A stretch of 64,000 nt of DNA from positions 32,717,511 to 32,781,510 of the forward strand of contig CM037836.1 of assembly GCA_021234535.1 (NCBI GenBank), written 5' to 3'. The position numbers were made by a program, and so were the translations under genes. The notes beneath the pieces are model-generated. The model had not been told where the DNA came from. It saw nothing but the letters and a program-made list of their open reading frames with translations, and ran no database searches. The DNA is from Stichopus chloronotus (Eukaryota; Echinodermata; Holothuroidea; Aspidochirotida; Stichopodidae). Within the stretch, counting starts at the first letter, position 1; each line of letters starts with the position of its first letter. This document shows positions 35,030 to 46,330 of this stretch, one piece after another.

Positions 35030-35211
35030 TCAATCCAAAAATTCCACATAGTTTGTTGGGAAGTAGCCACTTTTGCCATCAATTTTTCCCTCCAGCCAGT
35101 TCTCATCTATTTCTGCAGTGCACACGATTGTGTCACCTTCATTGAAGCCCAGCTCACCTTCATTTTCAGGCTCGAAGTCATACAGAGCCCTGACATTACG
35201 ATGTCCAGATC
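35030..35211 (-). CDS. sh3gl: Endophilin-A (SH3GL family), last coding exon: SH3 domain
   Basis: Minus-strand exon of 182 nt preceded by a good acceptor (TTCTCTCTCACAG|GATCTGG, AG at 35212-35213) and ending in TGA (35030-35032). With one base carried from the previous exon it encodes GSGHRNV, then [16 protein letters not shown], the DENWLEG block and [16 protein letters not shown]. The [15 protein letters not shown] signature, the ligand-binding Trp and the FPxNYVE ending are those of endophilin-A SH3 domains, not endophilin-B. In animals this domain binds proline-rich tails of dynamin and synaptojanin during clathrin-mediated endocytosis and synaptic vesicle recycling. The domain is intact, about 55 residues, and ends right at the C terminus as is normal for the family. 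Confidence 0.92.
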
Positions 35212-35484
35212 CTGTGAGAGAGAATGATTATCACAATAAATGAGCAAATTCATCCTCTTTGACTTTGAGTAACAATGTCTGTGGCCTCTGTCTCAATACA
35301 CTGTTTGTAATCAATGTTTTTGATGACAAAAATGACTTATCAATTTCATTCATCCATATTTAAAGAAACTTTACAATAGACACTCAAAATACTCAGCAAC
35401 CCAACTTTGGTGGTGTGAATCTTAAACAGTTGTTAAGACTTTGGATGAAAATGAAAAGTATTGTATCATAAGAAAATTCATATG

Positions 35485-36009
35485 ATCTACATGAAGAGAA
35501 TTGATATATGTATATATATCATACAAATATATAACACCAAACCACACAAATACATTGTGTCAATAATTGTCTTATGAGTGTTTCATTACTGTTCTGACAT
35601 ATCTACCTGAAGAGAATTGATATATGTATATATATCATATAAATATATAACACCAAACCACACAAATACATTGTGTCAATAATTGTCTTATGAGTGTTTC
35701 ATTACTGTTCTGACATATCTATCTGTGGAGAATTGATATATGTATACATATCATATAAATATATAACACCAAACCACACAAATACATTGTGTCAATAATT
35801 GTCTTATGAGTGTTTCATTACTGTTCTGACATATCTATCTGTGGAGAATTGATATGTATGTATCATATAAATATATAACACCAAAACACACAAATACATT
35901 GTGTCAATAATTATCTTATGAGCGTTTCATTACTGTTCTGACATATCTATCTGTGGAGAAGTGATATCATATAAATATATAACACCAAAACACACATACA
36001 TTGTGTCAA
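35485..36009. repeat. 116-bp tandem array, about 4.5 units
   Basis: The unit start (AGAGAATTGATATATGTATA and variants) recurs at 35495, 35611, 35727, 35843 and 35955; the last unit is shortened. Each carries an AT palindrome (ATATATGTATATATAT) and 'CATTGTGTCAATAATTGTC'. The last unit breaks off at 36009 and its remainder reappears at about 36794-36840. Confidence 0.9.
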
Positions 36010-36793
36010 CTAGAAAAGTGGTTATGAAAATCGTAACCACACTGTTTATGAGTTCGTGTAGAGGGGAAGTTATTTACCTTCTTTTGTAACCGTCGGTTGG
36101 GAGTAGAAGGGGAATTTCTATGTTTGTTTTTAACAGATAGGTCCACATAAATATATTTAAGAAGATGGAAGCCGTGTCTAGATTCTCCAAATATATTTTA
36201 TATATATTTGTCCTTTCGACAATTTCTGTTGACAAGACAAGTTGGACAAAACTTTACTCGTCATTGTCGAGAGCTAAAAAACACTTTTTAGGCCTAAATA
36301 CACATTTAACAAGGACAAATAAATCGTCAGGAATTGGCCACATCGATTTCTGTCGTACAGTTTTCACACACGTACTCGCGCCCAAGTATGCCCAGAGTGC
36401 AAACTATGCTCCGTGGATACGAACCATCTGATGAACATTTACTGTAGGCCTATATATTACTTACGTGGCACACCACCATTGCCGCGCCATTGTTTACGGT
36501 ACTTCTGAAGTCGGTACACTACGGCTCAGACAATACAGCTACGCGTTTGCATACTGACAGCTTATACAACAAGTATGCAGTAGCCTATTATACAAAACAA
36601 CAGCCGTTTCTTTAAAAGGCACCGTTTTGTGCATCAAAGATATGTAAATTTTTAATCTTCGAAACAAGGGTTATAGTTATCACCGAGATGTCACTGAAGC
36701 GGTGTAACTGGAGATAAACTGAACGAAAGAACCTGTCACGTGATTGAAAGGTACGAGCAGGAATGCTATACTGTTCACAATGACTCATAAACA
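36010..36793. mobile_element. Insertion of about 780 bp in the 116-bp array
   Basis: The array unit stops at ...CATTGTGTCAA (36009) and resumes with AATAATTATCTCATGAGTG (36796 on), so these about 780 bp are an insertion. It contains ACTGTTTATGAGT near the left (36041-36053) and its inverse complement ACTCATAAACAGT at the right (36783-36795). It is richer in CpG than its surroundings and has an 88-codon frame (36165-36431) of no known family. Confidence 0.5.
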
Positions 36794-37059
36794 GTAATAA
36801 TTATCTCATGAGTGTTTTCATTACTGTTCTGACATACTGTATTATAAGGTGAGGTTGTGTAACTTTGTCTTTGTAATATTATAGTAATTTACCATGCCAC
36901 CAACTGACATGTAATGGTTGCTGTATATTGTCTCACCTAAGATGATGCCTGAAAGGTATCATGAAGCAACATACACACCCCCATAAATAAATACTGTAAG
37001 ATATAAATTAAAGCTTCCTGTCTTGACATTTCATATATGTACAAGGGTGTTAACAAATT

Positions 37060-37640
37060 GAACCTTTCTAGCCAAAATGGTCTCCACGAAGTATATCAGA
37101 TTACTCAATAGGGTGCTTTGCTACACCTACATATCAACAAAATGAGATCAGTGCAAGCTTCACTTCTTTGAGTTACCATGTTTACAAAGTGAAACCCCTT
37201 TTGACCCCACCAAGACCGTTTACATTGTACCAGAATGAAAAGGTTCTTGCACTTGATGTGGTTTACTTACATACCACAGATAAGAGCTGTCCAAGGTTCT
37301 CTTTATGACGTGACACCTGTCATGCTCAAAACTTTGACCTCCACCAAAACAGCAGTGCTCTGGTACTCAGTGGTACATCTTCATCTAAATATGACATCTG
37401 TCAAAGTTTCCCATATTGGGATACATGATTTTCACAATTTGACTTGTTGACACTAAATGTCCTTTGAATTTCATCACAAAGTTGTTGTATTTAATGAGAT
37501 ACAACTACACAAAAATACGAAATTTGTCAAAGCTCCCCACACTGAGAAATTGCATTTACGAGGGAGGCATCACAAGCATACTGTACGTACACACATCTAC
37601 ACAGTACACAAATACATACACACATGCCATCATGATATCA
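37060..37640 (+). repeat. Diverged tandem-unit element
   Basis: The ordered motifs ACTTTGACCTCCACCAAAAC, TATGACATCTGTCAAAGTTT and a terminal CA/TA-rich tract ('ACACATGCCATCATGAT') have the same order as in the 145-bp-unit family, at low identity. A similar tail occurs at 47260-47470. Probably an old relative. Confidence 0.45.
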
Positions 37641-38454
37641 AGGGTAACATTTCTCATCAAAACCAAAAGAAGAAGGAAAGTGTACCACATGTGTCTCTAT
37701 GTTATACTGTACAGAGGCATCCCTCATTAGCAAAGAAATAATAGCCACTTGTGAGAAATGTTTGATTACTGTACCATGACATAACAATATATTAAACCGG
37801 TCAGTGTACAAAATGAAGGTTCACCAGAATTTCATTTGGTCAATAAAGATTCCAGAGAGACTGCATACATTACTTGTGTGAATAAATATTTCAGGTTTTG
37901 AGCAGTTGCAGTCACAAAATTTCAAGATTTGCCTTGCAGATCTGTTAGAAGAAGAGAGGTATGCATACTTTGGACAATGCATTTACTATTATTAATAAAG
38001 TTATGTATAGGGTAAAAGTAGAACTGTAGGTTGATTTAATGACCTGAGGGAATATGCTATTCAGTCATTTCAGTCAATTTTAAGCTGAAATATGAGTTGA
38101 AAATTTGTCAGTGAAAGTCAAAGTCCACAGAATATGCCATCGCCGCTTTAAAATAACATTGTTTAAGCTATATTTTGGCATAGATGAGTATTCATATCCA
38201 TTCCCAATTGGTGCTTGACAGCTATGCTTTCTTGGAGAGTCTGGATTTTGAAGGGTCAACAAAAATGTTGAGACAATTATGGTGAGACAATTTTCACATT
38301 CAAATATCTGGAAGATGAGAACATATTTCTCTTTCAGGTTTTGTGACATGTGATTTGTTTTCTCTACATTCTCTTCCATGAAACATTGACAATGAACAAA
38401 GGTACTGCAGATGAGCAGGCGATTCCCAGTACAATTCACATTCCGGCTTCAAAT

Positions 38455-38545
38455 GTTACATGTACAGTAAAACCCTATTGATCAGAACACGTTGTGACAA
38501 AACGTTGTTTGGATTACGGAAAAGTTCAGATAAATGGGGTGTCAT
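38455..38545. mobile_element. Possible pogo/Tigger-like terminal repeat
   Basis: The sequence TA-CAGTAAAACCCTATTGATC, followed about 55 bp on by GTTCAGATAAATGGGG, resembles ends of pogo-like elements (TA target, CAGT start, repeated 'AACCCC.TTATC.GAAC' motif). A related GTTCAGATAAACGGGG lies at 39602-39620. No transposase and no clear opposite end. Confidence 0.3.
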
Positions 38546-39699
38546 GTTTACAGTATTAATTTGCTGTCCTGTGTGTAGAATGCACTTATTACATGAAATT
38601 AACCATTGTTATGTTGTCTCTGTGTCATTACTTTCATTTCATAAAAAAAATAAATACTTGTTGAAGATTCAAACTTTTTTGCATTTCTTTTTAAACTGAA
38701 CTTCTAAGGAGGATATTTTATACGTGGGCAATGAATGTCCATTTGAGTTGTGCTACTTTGCTCAGCGTTAGGATAACCCATAGCCTACACACAGAATCCT
38801 AACGTTATAAACCCCAAAACAACAGTACACTTTCGAAATTTTTCGTGATAACATGACCACACATACTTAAAAAATTTACCTCTACAAACAGGATATATGC
38901 TGGCCGATATGGGAGGAAAGGGAGATTTAAAGTGCAAAGCACACCATTAAACAGTGCCAACTGTCTAACTGCTAGAACCGCTTACAGTGAACTTAAGGGA
39001 CAATAGCGCTAGCTATGACAGTACGAGCGGGGCGACTTGTCTTCCACTGTATGAAACCTATACTTCGAATTGGAATGCGGGCAGTTAGGCTTAGTGTTTC
39101 AAAAGTTAAACAAGGATTTTAAGCTTGTTAGCTTACTCATCTGCCAAGCTTGTTAAGTGTTAATGGGTCTATTATCTCAGCTATAACACCCTATGTTTAA
39201 GTCTGATTGACATTCTTCTACATAGTCCTTTCTTTAATCAATGCATTGATAAGAGTGAAAATGTCTGTTGGGCAGCACTGATAGCCTTCTGGCAGGGCTA
39301 TACATGTGTGAATAGCCTAGGCTTAGTGCACTTCTGTAGGCCATTGATTCTAGTGTGACTCTACATGGACAACCAGAGAACAAAAGACACAAAGAATAAG
39401 GGTAATTCTATATGATTTATTCATTCTCCAGTGTGATGATTAAAGATGGTAGTGTAGATAAACGTTAAAATTACTTGTGTTTTACGGCAATATACATCGG
39501 TAAGGATCGGAAGAGAAAAACAGTGAGACAAAATTTTGTCAAATCTAAGCTGAAACTGACATAGCTTATGTACGATGCCAGTTTTGTGAAATGGAACTGC
39601 CAGTTCAGATAAACGGGGCTTGGAATAAACAAGGTGCAGATAAACTTTTCCTGTATTAGATTGAGTCAGCATTTCTATGTTGAGTTAGTCTATAAACGA

Positions 39700-41640
39700 A
39701 GTTTTCAGCTCTTCACCTTAAATGACCTTCGATCTCACCAAACAACATTTTAGCCCAAACGAAAATATGGCACAAATTCAGGCAAAGTCAATCTCATTTA
39801 AAGATATAAAGTTGCCATATTTCACAAAGCTTAGTGGGTTGAAATTGACAATTGATTTGCAATCAAAGCAGTACAAACAAAGCACTTCATGTACAAAGAA
39901 AGATATGCAACACATATCAGAGCCTGAAGCCAAGGACTTTTAACCATTTGCAAAGCGCCATCATGTGGGGAGGAGTCTAAGGGGGTGACCTCTCCCATTT
40001 TAAATGATGTATCTATATGGCAAATGGTGGCACATTTGGTCAAAATTTATGTTTTCCAATGTAGTGTCAATTTTGAGTCTATTGTTTACACCTTCTACCT
40101 AAAAAGCTGGAATCCTCTCATCATCATGTCCCAATCCAAACTTAGGGATTGTATTTGCTGATGTGCAGTTGGTCTTCAAAAATCTTATGATCATTGAAAA
40201 GTTCCATAAAAGAAATGATCTATTTTGCATGTGTCCAGCCTAATACATAAATAGTTACTTTTTCATTTACACTTAGATACTTCTCTAACTCCAAAAACAG
40301 TTGTAAATACTATGATGAAAATGACAAATGTACGTTGTTGGCAATATTAATTAGTGAGCTCAGAGAAATGTAATTGGGTGCACTTTAGTGTAGTAGTAAT
40401 AGGTAGTAAATTGACTGAATAAATGTTAAGTGGCTCACTACAAATTAAGATATTGCCTTTTCGAATACTACACTGTAGGTGCAAGTATAAATGACATATG
40501 ATTAGCCTTATGCACATATATATAGTTGACTTGCAGAAATTCTATGAGTTGACATAGGTACTTAGTGCTAGGGCCTGTAAGTGGCAGAACCCGTCATCAG
40601 TTAAAGGAACACTGAAAACGGCAAATGTCATAGTCCATTCTTCAGTGCACTTGTCAACATAAAACACCACATGGTCACCGCATGTATACAACCTTGAATT
40701 AGAATTAGTAAATTGACAATGTGGATGTTTGAAGTCAAGAAGTGTGCTCAATATTCTATATTGTAACCATTCATCACAGTTTTAGGTTCAGTCATTTTGA
40801 AAAAGTGGAGGGGACATTTTGGAGATATCCCCCCCTTGGCAAAAATGAGGGGGATGCACAACTCATGATTCCTGCTCATGTGCAGAACTGGTAGTTTAGG
40901 GGACAACTTGAAAATTTCAAATACCTCTGACATTTCCTTTGATAAGAAAAGTGTTTAACTAGAAAGGTGGTTTTGATGTTGTAACCTGCAGGTGCCTAGC
41001 TGGTCACAATAATTAAGTACATGTAAGAAACAGGGATTCAGCTGTAATAAACAGCATGCTGACATTACAGTATATGTACTCACCCCCTATAACATATGCA
41101 TTACTGTACTAACCGTAATCTAGAAACTGGCAATTGTGTGTGGGTATCAGGTCACAGTCCTTCCATAATTCCCAGGCTGCATGAGCAAGCTTAGAAGTGA
41201 TGGATATGATAAAAAATCATATAGCACTGGTAGGAAGAGCCGTAAGATGAACAAATATCACCTGACAAGGTGACCACCATGTGCGTCTGCAACAGGTTCA
41301 AAGGTGGTTAATGGAACAAGCCAATGTGTGTCTGCAGAACTGGACGAGCGTCCCTCAATCCTCTCTGCTGAAGGGTACGCCAAGCTCGGTGAGCAGTAAT
41401 GGCAATGTTGGAATACAATGACAGTGTCTTGCTCCTATGCAAGCTCGTGAGGTCAGGAAGTGGGCAGGCAGTAGGTCCCTATACGAGGTGAGTACATTGC
41501 TTGTTAATTCATAAACCATTTAATATGAGGGAATCCACAGCATGCACTCCTTCACCTCATGTAACCTATGCATTTGTGACACAGGGAACTGACAGGTGGG
41601 CCTAGGACCTCACTGGCAGGGGCCAAAGCGCCACATGGTC
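39700..41640. other. Unannotated intronic DNA
   Basis: No supported exon. 'AACTAGAAAGGTGGTTTTGA' at about 40957 resembles 'AACTAGAAAAGTGGTTATGA' at about 36008, suggesting a shared dispersed end sequence. Two loosely similar stretches (41029-41110 and 41527-41590) may be remnants of the terminal repeats of the adjacent DIRS-like relic. Confidence 0.35.
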
Positions 41641-41649
41641 TAAAGCACC

Positions 41650-42500
41650 CTTAGTAGATGGTCTGGTTGTAAGGTAGCAACTGATGAAACAGGACAGCTT
41701 TTCCAAGCCGCTGCTGCCATGATGTCCTCCTGTGGGATGCCATGGAACCAAGTCCTAAAAGTGGCCTAACTGCGAACATCAAGGGCTCAAACTCTCTCCT
41801 GGGGGCTGACATGGACCAGATCAGGTCAACCAACCAGTGGGAAATAGTGTCATTTGATGCCTGTGAATAAAGCCATCACAGTAGCAGGAAGGGTTGGTCA
41901 AGAGAGCCAAAAGCCCTGGTCTGCTGTAAGTACCATTGTAAGGCCCAGGAAGGACACCATCGTTTGTCTTCCAGGACAGATGAGACCGCACTGACAGTGG
42001 GCAGGAAGATCTTTCAAGGCATAACAGACTAAAAATGACTATAAAAAGGCTAACAAACATGGGTTTGGTATGGGTTTGGTAGGAAGGTGTACTCCAGATG
42101 GATCGGTGGCAGAGTGGTATTTTCCGATATTGCTCACCTGCTTGCCTTCTTGGAAGAGGTGGCGGAAGCTCGCAACGCCATGGACAGGCAAAACCATGGA
42201 CGTGATCCTATGCTCAGGAGTAGAACTGTTCAAGTCTGGAATCATGAGTGAGAATAGTGGATGACCTGGGAGAACCATCTGCAAGGAGCACAATCTCTCA
42301 TAGAACGCTGCTGCCTCCAAGGTCTCTCTGACAGTAGTCTTGTGTTAAGAGATGGTAGTATTTTCTTCTTCCTATACACATCCCATACAGTTCTACTAAC
42401 TCATTCAGTCGATCACTGCCCAACCATCGTCGTGTCAGATTCCTCACAGTGTGTTTATGATACTTATTGAAATCATGCCATTTTCCTTCCAATAATGGAA
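41650..42500 (-). pseudogene. DIRS-like tyrosine recombinase relic
   Basis: On the minus strand, downstream of RNase H. Fragments such as HLFQEGKQVSNIGKYHSA (42039-42320 frame) resemble the N-terminal core-binding part of DIRS recombinases (LF.EGKQVSTI.NYRSAI). ALDVRS, followed by EDIMAAAAWKSCP in broken frames near 41660-41790, resembles the C-terminal HDVR...IMAAA.WRS.NTF part carrying the last catalytic residues. The catalytic set is not intact. In DIRS elements this enzyme replaces integrase. Confidence 0.55.
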
Positions 42501-43007
42501 GGAACCGATCACATTAACGCAAATGAAAAAAAAAAGACTCTTCATTATGACGTGGCACATTACAATCCATGCATCATGTCAAGACGTGTCTAGCGCAGAC
42601 CAATTTAACTGTGCATTGCACGTTGACACTATGTGATTGACACAGCGTGGATATGAATGGTGAACGTATGGGCTGTGTCTCATTTCACTACGTACACACC
42701 CATGACAAAGGAGTTATCCAAGACTTAGTGAACGTAAGCAACTCTAGGATAACAGTTCAGTACAGAAGGGGCCGTACAAGGGAGTAGCGGTAATAACAGC
42801 CGTTGTTGGAATGTGGGCAGGAAAAGGGGAAAGATTCACTAAGTCTTGACCAAGACTACTCTGACAGCTGCCAGGCAACCAGGAGGAGGCTGGCTGAATT
42901 GGGGTGAACTAGTCTGCTGTTCTGCGGAGTGAGGAGCATCCTGGATGGTGGGAACAGAAAAGGCAGGTCAACAAGCAGATGAAGTAATGGTAGGGACCAT
43001 AGGCAGA
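42500..43007 (-). pseudogene. DIRS-like RNase H to recombinase linker
   Basis: Short broken frames between RNase H and recombinase. By position this is the degraded linker of the DIRS-like pol, but no motif is clear. 42530-42790 is AT-richer and may include an insertion. Confidence 0.35.
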
Positions 43008-44250
43008 TCAGGAGGAGATCTGCCTCCACCCATGGAGACACGTGAGGACCCTGTGAATGAGGCAAATTGGCGGGAATGTACGAGTTGCCTCTCCATGGGA
43101 ATGATAGGGCATCTTCTCTCCATGCTCAAGATTTGCTGAATCGGGAGAAATTGGCAGGCGGGGCATTCTGTTTAAACGCGAACAGGTCTGCCAGCGGTGG
43201 TTGGTCGACGGCTGGGACAACGTCCAATCCTTGCTGTCAAAGCGGCTGTGAGACAGAGCATCCATGACATGGTTGTACTTCCCTGCTAAGTGGGTCACAC
43301 AGAGAAGATGTAGTGCTCCTGGCACAAGAAAACGAGGTCCCAAGTCTTCCGAAGTAGGGACTCCAATCTGGTCCCTGGAGGTTGATGTAAGGCCACAGTT
43401 GTGTTGTCTGACCGAACCGTCACCATGTGGCCTGCCAATGGCAGAGGGAGTGGATGACTGCCTCTGTCTCCAGGACGTTGATGTGGAGACGTGACTCTTC
43501 CTTGGTTCACAGACACAAGATGGACCTGTTCGACCATGTTGCTTCTCACCCAAAGGAAGACGTATCCGTCGTGAGCACTGTGAGCCTGTGAGGGGGGCAC
43601 GGACCTGAAACAGTCTCCCTGCTGCCACATTGGAAGTACCAAAGGTGCCACAGTGGGGGAACGAGGGTTGCAAGTGGTCCCGGGGTCATTCCCAGCCAAC
43701 ATGGCAATGAATTCCTGTTGGAGGGGCTGCATGATGAAGAAGACAGGCAAGGACCACCCTGGTGATCTGTAAGAACATGGGAGGGGTGTTGGAAAGTCTG
43801 AATGGGAGGGCGATGAAGTGGTAGTCAATGTCCCAATACCTGAATGTGAGGAACCATTGGTCCGCAGGAAGGATTGAAACATGGAGGAAGGCATCCTTAA
43901 GGTTGTCATCCACATGCCATGCAACGGAAGACCCAGGATGCATGCTAGGCTTTCCATGCAGAAACTTACTGGGTGGGCAAACAGCTTCTTGAGCGGCTTT
44001 AGGTTGAGAATAGGGCACCACTTGCTGGTTCTCATTGGGGTGAGAAAGAACGAGGGCCAGAAAAGGTCACTCCTGCCGACGCAACATCACACAGCGCCTT
44101 TTGTGAGAAGTGGCTATTTCCTGCTCCAGAGTGACCCACTTTCCTGGCTCATCGGGAATTGGGGTAGCTCGAGGGAGGCAATATATGAGAGGCAGCATTG
44201 TGAACTTGATCTGGTTCCATCCCTCAATCAAGACCCATGGAGCGGCCTAA
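43008..44250 (-). pseudogene. DIRS-like reverse transcriptase and RNase H relic
   Basis: Minus-strand frames in order: WCPILNLKPLKKLFAHPVSF and MESLACILG (start of RT), then NLKDAFLHVSILPADQWFLT, FRYWDIDYHFIALPFRLSN and PPMFLQITRVVLACL (RT palm, 43686-44021). The YLDD catalytic box expected after CHV is lost. RNase H follows as HMVTVRSDNTTVAL, SLLRKTWDLVFLCQEH, then HLAGKYNHVMDALSHSRFDS (43008-43673). This order and wording are typical of DIRS/tyrosine-recombinase retroelements. Frameshifts make it non-functional. It lies in the endophilin-A intron in the same orientation as the gene. Confidence 0.75.
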
Positions 44251-45110
44251 ATGTCTTCTTAGATTGTCACATAGTGTTTGTGTCCCCAACTGGATGGAGG
44301 GGCAGGGCCTGGAAACTACTGTACTTGAGGTCGAGTCTAAGGAGTCCTAGACAAGGCCCTGTTGAGTAGAGGTTGCCTCAACTGAGACATTGACAAATTG
44401 GTCAAGATACCCTGTGCACAGTGAAATGATGGCTCCCATATTGGTGAAGGAGATGCGTGCTGTATGCACCTGGATGAAGAATCTGTTAAAGAGTTCTGTG
44501 AATAACAAGAGAGAGGACGCAAATTTCATCCCAACTGGTGAGGCCCTATGCACCTTAAAGAGGGAACACTCAAGGCGATTCACCATCTTATCCTTGAACT
44601 TGTCGTGAGAACCTGGGTCCTTGTTGCCCGGTGCCAGTCTTCCACCCTGGGCGATACCAGTGGGAAGAAAAAGACACTCACCATGTCAGATTCATAGTGT
44701 TTAAAGGCTGTCCCCTGCTTGGCAGCCCTCATAGCTTCAAACCACTTGCAACACTTGATGTGACCTGGGATCGAAGTCTTAGAAATGAGAGATAGCAGCA
44801 TTCAGGGTTAACTTGGACCTCAGCATGACCTCTGCTGGGGCCTGTGGGTCTCGAAACCCTAAAGAAAGACTGTAGTAGAAGAGTGTAGCAGCCATTTTTG
44901 AAGGCATCCCTCAAGATTTCAGTTCTGCAGAGAGGCTCATCTTCCTCGGAAGGAACATCCACTGTGTTGCGCATTGGGGAGGGGATGCTCCCCATGGGAC
45001 CTGAGAGACAAGGGTCCAGGCTGATGGGCAGGGTGGCTAAGAATCTTGTGGCTATGCGCCCCCTGGGTGGGAGCCACTGTTTATGTGGGAACATGATTTG
45101 CAGGTGTAAG
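44251..45110 (-). pseudogene. DIRS-like gag/5' region relic
   Basis: Minus-strand open pieces (44347-44586; 44729-45094, including EDEPLCRTEILRDAFKNGCY) lie upstream of the RT, where DIRS elements carry Gag. The pattern is compatible with Gag but not diagnostic. No zinc knuckle is seen. Confidence 0.4.
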
Positions 45111-45379
45111 GAGCTGGGAAAGCAGGTCCTGAACCAGCTCCTGCACTCCAGTGTGGCGCGGATAGCTAGCCCAGGGACACTTGACTAGAAACCATGACCC
45201 CCGAGGAAGATGATGTGGCCGACAATCTGCTGGCATCCAAGGATCCACGGGTATTTAGGCTAAAGTTATCTCATGTAGCTGCTGGATGATCTGGAGGAGG
45301 GCTTCAGCCAATGTCCTTCAGTAGCCTTGGGGAACAAAGATGTAGGACTTCTATCATCTCTCATGGTTGCCTGGGAATG

Positions 45380-46330
45380 GGTAACATGGCTTCTGCCATC
45401 TCCTATGGCTGGGCTTCTGCCATCTCCTATGGCTGCCTGGGTCCAGGGTGCAGGTCTCCTGATACTCCAATGACCACCTGATTATGTGTGAAAGGGCTTT
45501 TGCCATCTCCTATGGCCACCTGGGATAAAATTACAGGGATTCTGCCATCTCCTATGGCTGTCTGGGCATAGGTAACAGCACTTCTGCCATGTTCTTTGTC
45601 TGCCTGGGTCATGGCTGTAGGTCTCCTGAAATCTCCAGTGACTGTCTGAGTGTGGGCACCGGGGCTTTCCCCATCTCCTATGGCCACCTGGGATACAATT
45701 ACAGGGATTCTGCCATCTCCTATGGCTGTCTGGGCAAAGGTAACAGCACTTCTGCCATGTTCTTTGTCTGCCTGGGTCATGGCTGTAGGTCTCCTGAAAT
45801 CTCCAGTGACTGTCTGAGTGTGGGCACCGGGGCTTTCGCCATCTCCTATGGCCACCTGGGATACAATTACACGGATTCTGCCATCTCCTATGGCTGTCTG
45901 GGCATAGGTAATAGCACTTCTGCCATCTTCATTGGCTGCTTGAGTCCTGGGTGCAGATCTCCTGACATCTCCAGTGACTGTCTGAGTGTGGGCACCGGGG
46001 CTTTCGCCATCTCCTATGGCCACCTGGGATACAATTACACGGATTCTGCCATCTCCTATGGCTGTCTGGGCATAGGTAATAGCACTTCTGCCATCTTCAT
46101 TGGCTGCTTGAGTCCTGGGTGCAGGTCTCCTGACATCTCCAGTGACTGTCTGAGTGTGGGCACCGGGGCTTTTGCCATCTCCTATGGCCACCTAGGATCA
46201 AATAGCAGAGCTTCTTCCATTTCCTATGGCTACCTGGCCTGGGTGCAGGACTTCTGCGATCTCTCATGGCTGCTTGCGGATGGTTGGCAGGCCTACTGCC
46301 ACCTGAGTTCATCTTCTAGCCAAACCCAGA
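45380..46330. repeat. 168-bp higher-order repeat (4 x 42 bp), open on both strands
   Basis: The landmark TGTGGGCACCGGGGCTTT recurs at 45653, 45821, 45989 and 46157, exactly 168 bp apart. Each 168-bp unit consists of four related 42-bp subunits (CCATCTCCTATGGC..., twice, CCAT(G/C)TTC..., AAATCTCCAGTGAC...), equal to 14 codons each. Frames stay open for 263 codons on plus (45589-46380: SYGHLGYN, SYGCLG, GCRSPEI, SSDCLSVGTGAF) and 254 on minus (45427-46191: AIGDGES, PGAHTQTVTGD, RRPTAMTQAD). It sits upstream of the DIRS-like gag region in minus orientation and may have been its repetitive N-terminal part; single 42-bp units decay at both edges. Confidence 0.85.

Noticed and set aside
36165..36431. 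88-codon ORF starting MEAVSRFSKY as a gene
   Set aside because: No recognised family, no splice-flanked continuation, and it lies inside an insertion that interrupts a tandem array.
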